Below, in pieces: positions 6,624 to 11,357 of a stretch of DNA of 11,357 nucleotides. The position numbers were made by a program, and so were the translations under genes. This stretch comes from CALAED01 sp937891035 (GTDB lineage: Bacteria > Actinomycetota > Actinomycetes > Streptosporangiales > Streptosporangiaceae), in contig DASQSZ010000421.1 of assembly GCA_035642125.1 (NCBI GenBank), forward strand, positions 1 through 11,357, written 5' to 3'. The notes below the pieces were generated by a model. It was not told the DNA's origin and did not search any database. It saw nothing but the letters and a program-made list of their open reading frames with translations. Every line of letters starts with the position of its first letter. Within the stretch, counting starts at the first letter, position 1.

Positions 6624-8063
6624 ATGACCGTGCTTGAGAATCCGCTGGTCAGCTCGGCTCCACCCAGCGAAGCGGCCGAGACAGCCGATCCACGCGACCC
6701 GAGAGTCAGGCTGCTGGCGCTCTTCGACGAGGGCAGCCTGCGGTTGCTGACCGACGAGGACAAAAGCGGCGCGCTGGCCGGCGTCGGCCGGATCGAGGGC
6801 ATGCCGGTGGTGGCGTTCGCCAGCGACCCGCGCGTGCAGGGCGGCGCGATGGGCGGGGAGGGGTGCGCGCACATCGTGTACGCCTATGAGCACGCCATCA
6901 GGGAGCGGCTGCCGATCGTCGGGATCTGGCACTCCGGCGGCGCCCGGCTGGCCGAGGGAGTCGAGTCGCTGCACGGCGTCGGGCGGGTGTTCGCCGCGAT
7001 GACCCGGGCATCGGGCCTGGTCCCGCAGATCTCGGTCGTGCTCGGCGCGGCCGCGGGCGGCGCGGCGTACGGGCCGGCGCTGACCGACATCGTCATTTTG
7101 TCGGAGGGCGGCCGTATCTTCGTCACCGGCCCGGACGTCGTCCGGTCGGTCACCGGCGAAGACGTCGACATGGCCTCGCTGGGCGGCCCCGAGCCGCACT
7201 CCAAGCGCTCGGGCGTCGTGCACATGGTGGCCAAGGACGACACCGAGGCGCTGGTTCACGCCAGGCGCGTGGCCACATTGCTCGGCCATCAGGGGCGGGT
7301 CCGCGTCGACGACATCGCTGACGCGGACCTGGCCGGCGTGCTGCCCGACAACCCGCGCCGCGCCTACAGCGTGCTTCCCATCGTCAAGGGCCTGGTCGAC
7401 GACGCCGACAACCTGGTGGAGTTGCACCCGAAGTGGGCTCCGAACATCGTGACCGCGCTGGGTCGGCTGGGCGGCGGCACGGTCGGCATCATCGCCAACA
7501 ACCCATTGCGGCTGGGCGGCTGCCTGGACGCGACCTCGGCCGAGAAGGCGGCCCGGTTCGTCCGGATGTGTGACGCCTTCGGGGTGCCGCTGATCGTGGT
7601 GGTGGACGTCCCCGGCTATCTGCCCGGCGTCGGCCAGGAACACGACGGAGTCGTACGGCGCGGCGCCAAGCTGCTGCACGCCTTCGCCGAGGCCACCGTG
7701 CCGCGGGTGACGCTGGTCACGCGCAAGGCCATCGGGGGCGCCTACATCGCCATGAACTCCCGGTCGCTCGGCGCGACCAAGGTGTTCGCCTGGCCGACCG
7801 CCGAGATCGCCGTCATGGGCCCGGTGGCCGCCGTGCGCATCCTGCACCGACGCAAGCTGGCGGCGGTGCCGGAGGACCAACGGCACGCGCTGGAGACCGA
7901 GTTGGCCGCCGCCCACGAAAAGATCATCGGCGGTTTGGACCGCGCTCGGGATCTCGGCGTCGTCGACCAGGTCATCCAGCCCGGCGAAACGCGCACCGCC
8001 ATCGCCCGCGCCATCGCCGGCGCCACCCCCGCCCGCGGCGCCCACGGCAACATCCCGCTCTAG
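6624..8063 (+). CDS. accD6: Acyl-CoA carboxylase carboxyltransferase subunit, AccD6-type
   Basis: This beta subunit transfers CO2 from biotin on a separate alpha (AccA-type) subunit to acetyl-CoA or propionyl-CoA, making the malonyl-CoA that FabD uses. It has 479 residues with two crotonase-like halves. Landmarks are GGAMGGEGC (73-81), IWHSGGARLAEGV (101-113), AAAGGAAYGPALTD (142-155), ANNPLRLGGCLD (291-302), VDVPGYLPG (327-335) and GGAYIAMNSR (371-380). The order and the C-terminal GNIPL resemble mycobacterial AccD6, which also follows kasA/kasB. Ile375 stands where a residue discussed as acetyl (Ile) versus propionyl (Asp) selectivity is found in related enzymes, favouring acetyl-CoA or mixed use; this mapping is from memory. 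AAGGAG at 6610-6615 supports the start. No alpha or epsilon subunit is in the window. Confidence 0.92.
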   Translation: MTVLENPLVSSAPPSEAAETADPRDPRVRLLALFDEGSLRLLTDEDKSGALAGVGRIEGMPVVAFASDPRVQGGAMGGEGCAHIVYAYEHAIRERLPIVGIWHSGGARLAEGVESLHGVGRVFAAMTRASGLVPQISVVLGAAAGGAAYGPALTDIVILSEGGRIFVTGPDVVRSVTGEDVDMASLGGPEPHSKRSGVVHMVAKDDTEALVHARRVATLLGHQGRVRVDDIADADLAGVLPDNPRRAYSVLPIVKGLVDDADNLVELHPKWAPNIVTALGRLGGGTVGIIANNPLRLGGCLDATSAEKAARFVRMCDAFGVPLIVVVDVPGYLPGVGQEHDGVVRRGAKLLHAFAEATVPRVTLVTRKAIGGAYIAMNSRSLGATKVFAWPTAEIAVMGPVAAVRILHRRKLAAVPEDQRHALETELAAAHEKIIGGLDRARDLGVVDQVIQPGETRTAIARAIAGATPARGAHGNIPL

Positions 8064-8065
8064 GG

Positions 8066-8233
8066 TCAATGCCGCTCAGCTACGGACGGGGTCTGCTGTC
8101 GAGGCTGACGCGCGATGTCGTTCGTCGGCGCCGCCGTGACGGCGCTGTGCCCGCATATACGGCTGTACGACGCTACGGCGTTGACTTCGCCGCGCACGGA
8201 TGAGGAGCAGCGCGTGCTGATAGAGCAACCGTT
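8066..8233 (-). other. Off-frame Cys/Ser-rich segment, possible lanthipeptide core
   Basis: Read one base out of phase with the small gene that covers it, this stretch encodes 55 residues ending at a TGA only three bases past the accD6 stop. It begins NGCSISTRCSSS and has another Cys in SRICGHS, with many Ser/Thr, the residue mix of lanthionine-forming cores. The in-phase frame has no Cys at all in this region. A single extra base (or +1 frameshift) between AADQM and NGC would join it to the FxLD-like leader. This frame is also open upstream, so openness alone is weak evidence. It could be chance composition. Confidence 0.35.
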
Positions 8234-8327
8234 GCGGTTCCGCCATCTGATCAGCCGCGTCTGACTTCGGATCGAAGTCATGGACGCGTATTCCCAACCC
8301 GAAGTCAGTGAGTTCCTCGGTTCGCAT
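8076..8327 (-). CDS. FxLD-like RiPP precursor leader, probably frameshifted
   Basis: An 83-residue reading frame starts at ATG 8327 behind a strong AAGGAAG ribosome site. Its start overlaps the end of the TPR gene by 23 bp, so translation is probably coupled. Residues 1-28 (MRTEELTDFGLGIRVHDF, then DPKSDAADQM) resemble leaders of the FxLD lanthipeptide family, whose motif is FxLDxRV; here it reads FGLGIRV, with Gly for Asp. After about residue 30 the frame turns Arg/Gln-rich, has no Cys and looks non-coding, while the next frame supplies a Cys/Ser-rich stretch. I infer an ancestral precursor with an indel after residue 28, or a sequencing error. No dehydratase, cyclase or FxLD methyltransferase is nearby in the window, so it may be an orphan or remnant. 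The family match is from memory. Confidence 0.5.
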   Translation of the reverse strand: MRTEELTDFGLGIRVHDFDPKSDAADQMAEPQRLLYQHALLLIRARRSQRRSVVQPYMRAQRRHGGADERHRASASTADPVRS

Positions 8328-9441
8328 CGTCTTCCTTCGTGTGGAGCTGTGATCGTCGAGCCGGTCCGGCCCCGTGGCCGTCGAGTGCGGCGAGGTTGGC
8401 GCGGATGGCGCCGACGGTGACCTGCGGGTCGTAGGTGCGGTCGAGGCCGTGGGCGGTGAGGACGTCCAGCGCGGCTCGCCAGTGCCGCCGCGCCCGCTCG
8501 CGGTTCCCCTCGCCGCGGTGGGCCTGCGCCAGGCCGTCGTGGGCGCGGGCCTGGTTGGTGGGGTGCCCGAGTTCGGTCGCGATCGACAGCGCGGCTTGGT
8601 GCCGGGCCTGCGCCTTCTCGTAGCGCCCCATATCGGAATATGTACGGCCAAAGCCGTCGAGGGAGTCGAACTGGGCGGTGCCGTTGTCGGCGGCGCCGGC
8701 GACGGCGAGGGCTCGCTCGAAATGTTCGAGCGCCTGCTCGTGTCGGCCCTTCGCCAGGTGGACGTGGCCGAGGCCGTACAGGCAGTTGTGCTCCGCGGCC
8801 TGATTGCCGGTGAGCCGGATCAGGTCGAGTGACTGCCCGTAGTGCTCTTCGGCCCGGTCGTACCGCCCCTGGACGCGGTGGAGGTGGCCGAGGCAGCGCA
8901 GCGCGTGCGCCTCCCACTCGCGATCGCCGATGGCGCGTGCGACCTCGAGAGCGGTCCCGTAGTAGTGCGCCGCCTTGTCGTAGCGCCCCCGTACCCGGTG
9001 GGTGTAGCCGAGACCGGCGAGCGCGTGCCATTCGCCGGGTCGGTTCCCGGTGCGGCGTGCGGTCTCCAGTGCCCGCTCGAAGCGGGTCGCGGCCTGCTCG
9101 TACCGGCCCCGCAGGCGTTCGGCCTCGCCCACCTCAATCAGCGCGCGTACAAGCAGATCGGCGGCACGGGAGCGGTGTGGGTGGGCGGTGACGATGTGGT
9201 CGAGGCGCTCGGCGGCGGCGTCGGCCTGGCCATTGTCAACCTCTAGCTCGGCGAGTTCCTCCACCGCGCCGACGTATTGCGGCTTCAAGTCGGCGGATGG
9301 CGGGCTTGGCCACAGGCCAACGGCAGCCCGCAGACCGGCGACCGCGGCGGCCGGGTCGGTGGGCCGTACCTCTCGCGCGTGCCGGAGCAGGGCGCGGAAA
9401 CGTGACCAGTCCACTGCCGGGACGTCCTGGCGGCCGGCCAT
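8305..9441 (-). CDS. BTAD-like and tetratricopeptide-repeat protein, SARP-derived
   Basis: This is a 378-residue soluble protein. Residues 10-110 look like the bacterial transcriptional activation domain (BTAD) of SARP/AfsR regulators: DWSRFRALLRHAR, then GLRAAVGLW, then TAHPHRSRAADLLVRAL. Residues 100-331 contain six TPR-like units with a strict 40-residue period and the recurring signature GRY-x-x-A. The OmpR-type DNA-binding domain and NB-ARC ATPase of full AfsR-like proteins are absent, and no such domain was seen upstream in any minus frame. ATG 9441 is preceded by GAGGTG seven bases away, which supports this start. The stop overlaps the small FxLD-like gene, so the protein may be a partner or regulator of that peptide. 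Function otherwise unknown; it may act by protein-protein contact. Confidence 0.75.
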   Translation of the reverse strand: MAGRQDVPAVDWSRFRALLRHAREVRPTDPAAAVAGLRAAVGLWPSPPSADLKPQYVGAVEELAELEVDNGQADAAAERLDHIVTAHPHRSRAADLLVRALIEVGEAERLRGRYEQAATRFERALETARRTGNRPGEWHALAGLGYTHRVRGRYDKAAHYYGTALEVARAIGDREWEAHALRCLGHLHRVQGRYDRAEEHYGQSLDLIRLTGNQAAEHNCLYGLGHVHLAKGRHEQALEHFERALAVAGAADNGTAQFDSLDGFGRTYSDMGRYEKAQARHQAALSIATELGHPTNQARAHDGLAQAHRGEGNRERARRHWRAALDVLTAHGLDRTYDPQVTVGAIRANLAALDGHGAGPARRSQLHTKEDDANRGTH

Positions 9442-9523
9442 CGGCTGTCACCTCACGGCGATGGGGCGACGGGGTCCCCCGCCGGCCTCGCACAATGAGC
9501 GTGCTCTCCGAGCGAAGAACTAC

Positions 9524-9552
9524 AACATCTCGAAACCCCGCCGGGCTGACAA
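9524..9552 (-). promoter_or_regulatory. Possible promoter of the TPR-peptide unit
   Basis: On the minus strand TTGTCA (9547-9552) is followed after exactly 17 bp by GATGTT (9524-9529), an acceptable sigma-70-type pair. It would give a leader of roughly 75 bases before the ATG at 9441. A better -35 (TTGACA, 9579-9584) lies further upstream but has no good -10 at proper distance. Confidence 0.3.
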
Positions 9553-9651
9553 CTCTTCATCCATATCAGTAATGGTGATGTCAACCTTTTGGTACCTCTC
9601 CTCGCCGATCGGCGAACCGAAGTGCAGAATCCAAAAAAGGGAATGCGGGTC

Positions 9652-9780
9652 ATGACCGTTCAGACCGAGCTGATTAACCGCTCGCACGGTGCAGGGCTCT
9701 TGTCCCGGCCGAAAGCCGACCCAGGCCTTCCCCGGCGGCGAGCAGGATCTGGCGCCCGGCCGCGTTCGTGCCATCGGTAG
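9652..9780 (+). CDS. Hypothetical 42-residue peptide or gene remnant
   Basis: ATG 9652 follows AAGGGAATGCGGGTC, a possible ribosome site. The product begins MTVQTELINRSHGAGLL and then becomes Pro/Arg/Gly-rich (PRRRAGSGARPRS), typical of out-of-frame GC-rich DNA. It may be the beginning of a lost gene or pure chance. I recognise no family, and the gene is doubtful. Confidence 0.15.
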   Translation: MTVQTELINRSHGAGLLSRPKADPGLPRRRAGSGARPRSCHR

Positions 9781-9837
9781 GGGAGCGGGTCGAACTCGCC
9801 CGGCAATCTGGTCCGTCGGATTGTCGGTGCCGCTCGC

Positions 9838-9843
9838 TAGGGT
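9838..9843 (+). promoter_or_regulatory. -10 element for a leaderless WYL-regulator transcript
   Basis: TAGGGT matches the actinobacterial TAnnnT -10 and ends seven bases before GTG 9851, placing the predicted transcription start at the initiation codon. No Shine-Dalgarno precedes the GTG, in keeping with leaderless translation. TTGTCG at 9821-9826 is too close (11 bp) to be a normal -35. The same arrangement is seen before the gene at 11291. Confidence 0.5.
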
Positions 9844-9850
9844 CCGGGGC

Positions 9851-10561
9851 GTGAACCGTACGGATCGGCTGTACGCGATCGTGGAGGAGTTGCGCGCGGC
9901 GGCACCAGGGCGGCGCAGCGCCAGGGAGCTGGCCGCGCGCTATGAGGTGAGCGTGCGCACCATCGAGCGCGACATCGACGCGCTGCTGCAGGCGGGCGTG
10001 CCCATTTACGCAGATGTGGGGCGGCGCGGAGGCTACACGCTGGACAAGTCGATGACCTTGCCGCCGCTCAACTTCACGCCGGCCGAGGCGGTCGCCGTCG
10101 CCGTTGCGCTGAGTCGGGCGGACGGCACACCGTTCGCGGCGGCGGCGCGCGGCGCCGTACACAAGATCGTGACGGCGATGTCCGCGCGTGATGCCGCCGC
10201 CGCGCGTGAGCTCGCCAACCGGGTGCGCGTGTTCGAACGGGCCGGCGAAGAGCCGCGGCCGGTCCCGGTGGTGATCCAGGACGCCATCGCGGCCCGGCAG
10301 GTGCTGCGCCTGACCTACGTCGACCGCGTCGGCATGCGCACCGAGCGTGCGGTCGAGCCGGTGCTGTTCATGGTTGGAGGCGGCCGGCAGTGGTATCTCA
10401 TCGCCTGGTGCCGGCTGCGCCAGGCCGCGCGCGCCTTCCGCGTTGATCGGATCAGCCATGCCGAGGCGACCGGCGAGCCGGCGCCCGAACACTCTTACGA
10501 GGACTTCGCGCCGAACATCCCCGACCTCGTCGCCCGCGCGCCGGCCCTTGGGCCCGGCTGA
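9851..10561 (+). CDS. YafY-type HTH and WYL-domain transcriptional regulator
   Basis: This 236-residue protein is a single-gene transcription factor of the HTH_11-WYL class. Residues 1-55 form the DNA-binding helix-turn-helix (RSARELAARYEVSVRTIERDI at 22-42), followed by GRRGGYTL (58-64 region). The WYL domain covers about 140-203, with the literal Trp-Tyr-Leu at 181-183 and the FRVDRI strand at 196-201; such domains sense small ligands or nucleic acids. GTG 9851 was chosen over the longer frame from 9689 because family members begin with the xRxDRLYAIVEEL helix and a -10 hexamer lies just before it. WYL regulators often control a neighbour, and the adjacent intergenic region and divergent TPR unit are possible targets. 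The target and ligand are unknown. Confidence 0.88.
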   Translation: MNRTDRLYAIVEELRAAAPGRRSARELAARYEVSVRTIERDIDALLQAGVPIYADVGRRGGYTLDKSMTLPPLNFTPAEAVAVAVALSRADGTPFAAAARGAVHKIVTAMSARDAAAARELANRVRVFERAGEEPRPVPVVIQDAIAARQVLRLTYVDRVGMRTERAVEPVLFMVGGGRQWYLIAWCRLRQAARAFRVDRISHAEATGEPAPEHSYEDFAPNIPDLVARAPALGPG

Positions 10562-10648
10562 TGCGCTGACGAATGCGTCTGACGTGTAAGGACCATGGAG
10601 GTCGTCGACGGTGCTCGGTCGTGGGGGTAAGCAATCCGAGCGGCCCGG

Positions 10649-11071
10649 TCAGCCGGTGCGGCGGGAGCGGGCCAGCGCCAGCCAACCGAGGGCCACGCCG
10701 ATCAGGCCTGCCACCATGGCCATCAGGGCCCCGCCCAGCCCGTTGCCGGTGCCGATACCACCGGAGGAGGTGGCCACGACCAGCCCACCGAGGGCCACGC
10801 CGATCAGCCCTGCCACCAAGGCCGCGATGGCCCCGCTTCGCCCGGACCGGATGCCGATGCGACCGGCGGACCGGGCCAGCACCAGCCCCCCGATGACCAC
10901 GCCGATCAGCGCCGCCACCGCCGCCACCATCGCCCCGAGTCGCCCGGCGCTCATGGCGAAGACACTGGCGGCGGCCGGCTGGACCGAGGCGTGCGCGGCC
11001 GCCGGTTCAGCTTGTCCGAAACCTCCGATCAGGGCGACTCCGGTCATAGCAAGCACAAATCGAACAGACAT
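10649..11071 (-). CDS. Small membrane protein with three 34-residue repeats
   Basis: This 140-residue protein starts at ATG 11071 behind AAGGAG six bases away; a longer frame from 11164 lacks a ribosome site. Residues 1-27 look like a signal sequence (hydrophobic core, AEPAAAHA cleavage-like end). Then come three homologous hydrophobic segments at 46-79, 80-113 and 114-140, each built as GAhhAhVAGLIGVhhGGLhhA (h is hydrophobic) plus a Gly/Ser/Arg turn. They are probably three membrane spans, rich in GxxxG-like small-residue packing. The protein ends with a positive SRRTG tail. It resembles streptomycete hypothetical proteins I recall as DUF6223, but this is unverified and the function is unknown. 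It converges with the WYL gene 87 bp away. Confidence 0.75.
   Translation of the reverse strand: MSVRFVLAMTGVALIGGFGQAEPAAAHASVQPAAASVFAMSAGRLGAMVAAVAALIGVVIGGLVLARSAGRIGIRSGRSGAIAALVAGLIGVALGGLVVATSSGGIGTGNGLGGALMAMVAGLIGVALGWLALARSRRTG
10652..10936. repeat. 102-bp tandem repeat, nearly three copies, inside the membrane-protein gene
   Basis: Copies lie at 10835-10936, 10733-10834 and 10652-10732 (incomplete). The marker CCGAGGGCCACGCCGATCAG and its variant recur at 10686, 10788 and 10890, exactly 102 bp apart. The period equals 34 codons, so the repeats match the protein repeats. The DNA similarity is still visible, pointing to duplication that is recent or kept uniform. Confidence 0.9.
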
Positions 11072-11163
11072 GAGGTGCTCCTTGTCCTCTCGACGGATGG
11101 ACGTCGCCTGATCATGTCCCCCGTAACCGCCGCCGGTCGTCTTGCGGGCGGAGGCAATCCGCA

Positions 11164-11232
11164 CTACCGCCGATGCCGCAGCCGGCTACCGCGCTCGGCG
11201 CAGGCGCGGTGAGACTACCGCGTGTGCGGTAG
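11164..11232. promoter_or_regulatory. CTACCGC repeat cluster with alternative hairpins
   Basis: The heptamer CTACCGC occurs at 11164-11170, 11186-11192 and 11215-11221, and its complement GCGGTAG at 11226-11232. The last two form a tight hairpin with a GTGT loop. The second and last extend to a 12-bp perfect inverted repeat, GCCGGCTACCGC (11181-11192) with GCGGTAGCCGGC (11226-11237). The cluster lies between two divergent genes, so it is probably an operator for a repeat-binding regulator or a structured leader. Confidence 0.6.
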
Positions 11233-11243
11233 CCGGCCGATCA

Positions 11244-11270
11244 TCCGCGCGCAGGAGTCGCCCGCGCGGA
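11244..11270. promoter_or_regulatory. 8-bp palindrome next to the -10 element
   Basis: TCCGCGCG (11244-11251) and CGCGCGGA (11263-11270) form a perfect inverted repeat with an 11-bp spacer. It covers the place where a -35 box would be and ends 8 bp before the -10 hexamer, a classic repressor-site position. Confidence 0.45.
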
Positions 11271-11278
11271 CATCCGGC

Positions 11279-11284
11279 TAGGGT
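11279..11284 (+). promoter_or_regulatory. -10 element of the gene at 11291, probably leaderless
   Basis: TAGGGT ends six bases before ATG 11291 and shares the GCTAGGGT context seen before the WYL gene (9838). No Shine-Dalgarno is present between them, so a leaderless transcript is likely. Confidence 0.5.
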
Positions 11285-11290
11285 GCGCGC

Positions 11291-11357
11291 ATGAGCACAG
11301 GACGGTCCGGTGTCCTGGACTGGGCCAAAGACTGGGCGATCGCCATCGGTGTGGCGG
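11291..11357 (+). CDS. Start of a probable membrane-anchored protein (22 codons)
   Basis: Only the N-terminus is in the window: MSTGRSGVLDWAKDWAIAIG followed by VA, continuing past the edge. A short polar start followed by DWAIAIGVA suggests the beginning of a membrane anchor or uncleaved signal, as in thioredoxin-like or signal-peptidase-like proteins, but too little is present to name a family. The start is supported by the -10 hexamer six bases upstream. Confidence 0.5.
   Translation, partial: MSTGRSGVLDWAKDWAIAIGVA

Larger units (their letters stand above)
9442..9850. other. Divergent intergenic region, partly AT-rich
   Basis: This 409-bp stretch separates the divergent TPR and WYL genes. 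Bases 9500-9675 are much less GC-rich than the rest of the window. They include a minus-strand TTGACA (9579-9584) and a Shine-Dalgarno-like GAGGAGAGG without a good start after it. Short frames here encode nothing I recognise. From 9680 to 9850 the sequence returns to high GC and ends with the WYL promoter. It may be acquired DNA or a degraded gene. Confidence 0.6.

Noticed and set aside
5546..6874. Long minus-strand frame opposite fabF
   Set aside because: FabF on the plus strand has a complete active site and ribosome site; the opposite frame lacks both and spans the fabF-accD6 junction.
6459..8069. 536-codon minus-strand frame opposite accD6
   Set aside because: It is a GC-driven shadow with low-complexity Arg/Gly/Asp/Val content; accD6 is clearly the real gene.
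8066..9031. 321-codon minus frame across the TPR gene
   Set aside because: Its first two thirds are Arg/Pro-rich shadow of the TPR gene. Only its last 55 residues are considered, as a possible displaced core.
9541..9660. Minus-strand frame ending MDEELSARRGFEML as a second peptide gene
   Set aside because: GAGGAGAGG lies upstream, but there is no start codon at proper distance in this frame, and the sequence has no Cys core.
9787..9805. tRNA-like T-arm (GGGTCGAACTCGCCC)
   Set aside because: No acceptor stem, D-arm or anticodon arm could be placed around it.
9689..9850. N-terminal extension of the WYL regulator from 9689
   Set aside because: The extra 54 residues match no regulator N-terminus, and a -10 hexamer immediately before GTG 9851 marks that as the start.
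10642..10673. Terminator between the WYL and membrane-protein genes
   Set aside because: GGCCCG and CGGGCC can pair, but the stem is only 6 bp with a 20-base loop, lies within the coding end, and has no U-tract.

Overview
The window is very GC-rich, with G/C-ending codons, GTG starts and Streptomyces-like gene families. This points to an actinomycete, probably a Streptosporangiales-type genus. That placement is inferred from protein resemblance recalled from memory; no search was run.

Layout. Positions 1-237 (minus) hold the N-terminus of an epoxide-hydrolase-like alpha/beta hydrolase. Next come a 14-bp tandem repeat and a HhH + PHP phosphoesterase (359-1390, minus). Divergent from it is the core of the window, a fatty-acid synthase (FAS II) locus on the plus strand: fasR (1492-2703), fabD (2830-3789), fabH (3905-4870), acpP (4909-5157), fabF (5342-6607) and an accD6-type acyl-CoA carboxylase beta subunit (6624-8063). 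FasR is the known activator of fabDHPF in Streptomyces, and a TTTATA-N7-TACAAA inverted repeat before fabD is a candidate operator. AccD6 would supply malonyl-CoA, FabD loads malonate on the carrier protein AcpP, FabH starts the chain and FabF extends it. Two gaps inside the operon (3790-3904 and 5158-5341) are long for such an operon and contain predicted hairpins.

Converging on accD6 is a two-gene minus-strand unit. A BTAD-like + TPR protein without a DNA-binding domain (8305-9441) overlaps by 23 bp a small gene (8076-8327). The small product starts with a leader resembling FxLD-family lanthipeptide precursors. A Cys/Ser-rich, core-like segment lies one frame away, so this looks like a frameshifted or decaying RiPP precursor. 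No RiPP modification enzyme is in the window. This unit is the most unusual part of the region.

The right end has a relatively AT-rich intergenic stretch (9442-9850), a YafY-type HTH-WYL regulator (9851-10561) that looks leaderless, and a small exported or membrane protein made of three 34-residue repeats (10649-11071, minus). A divergent control region follows, with CTACCGC repeats and palindromes, and then the first 22 codons of a probable membrane-anchored protein (11291-11357). I saw no rRNA, tRNA, CRISPR array, insertion sequence or integrase.
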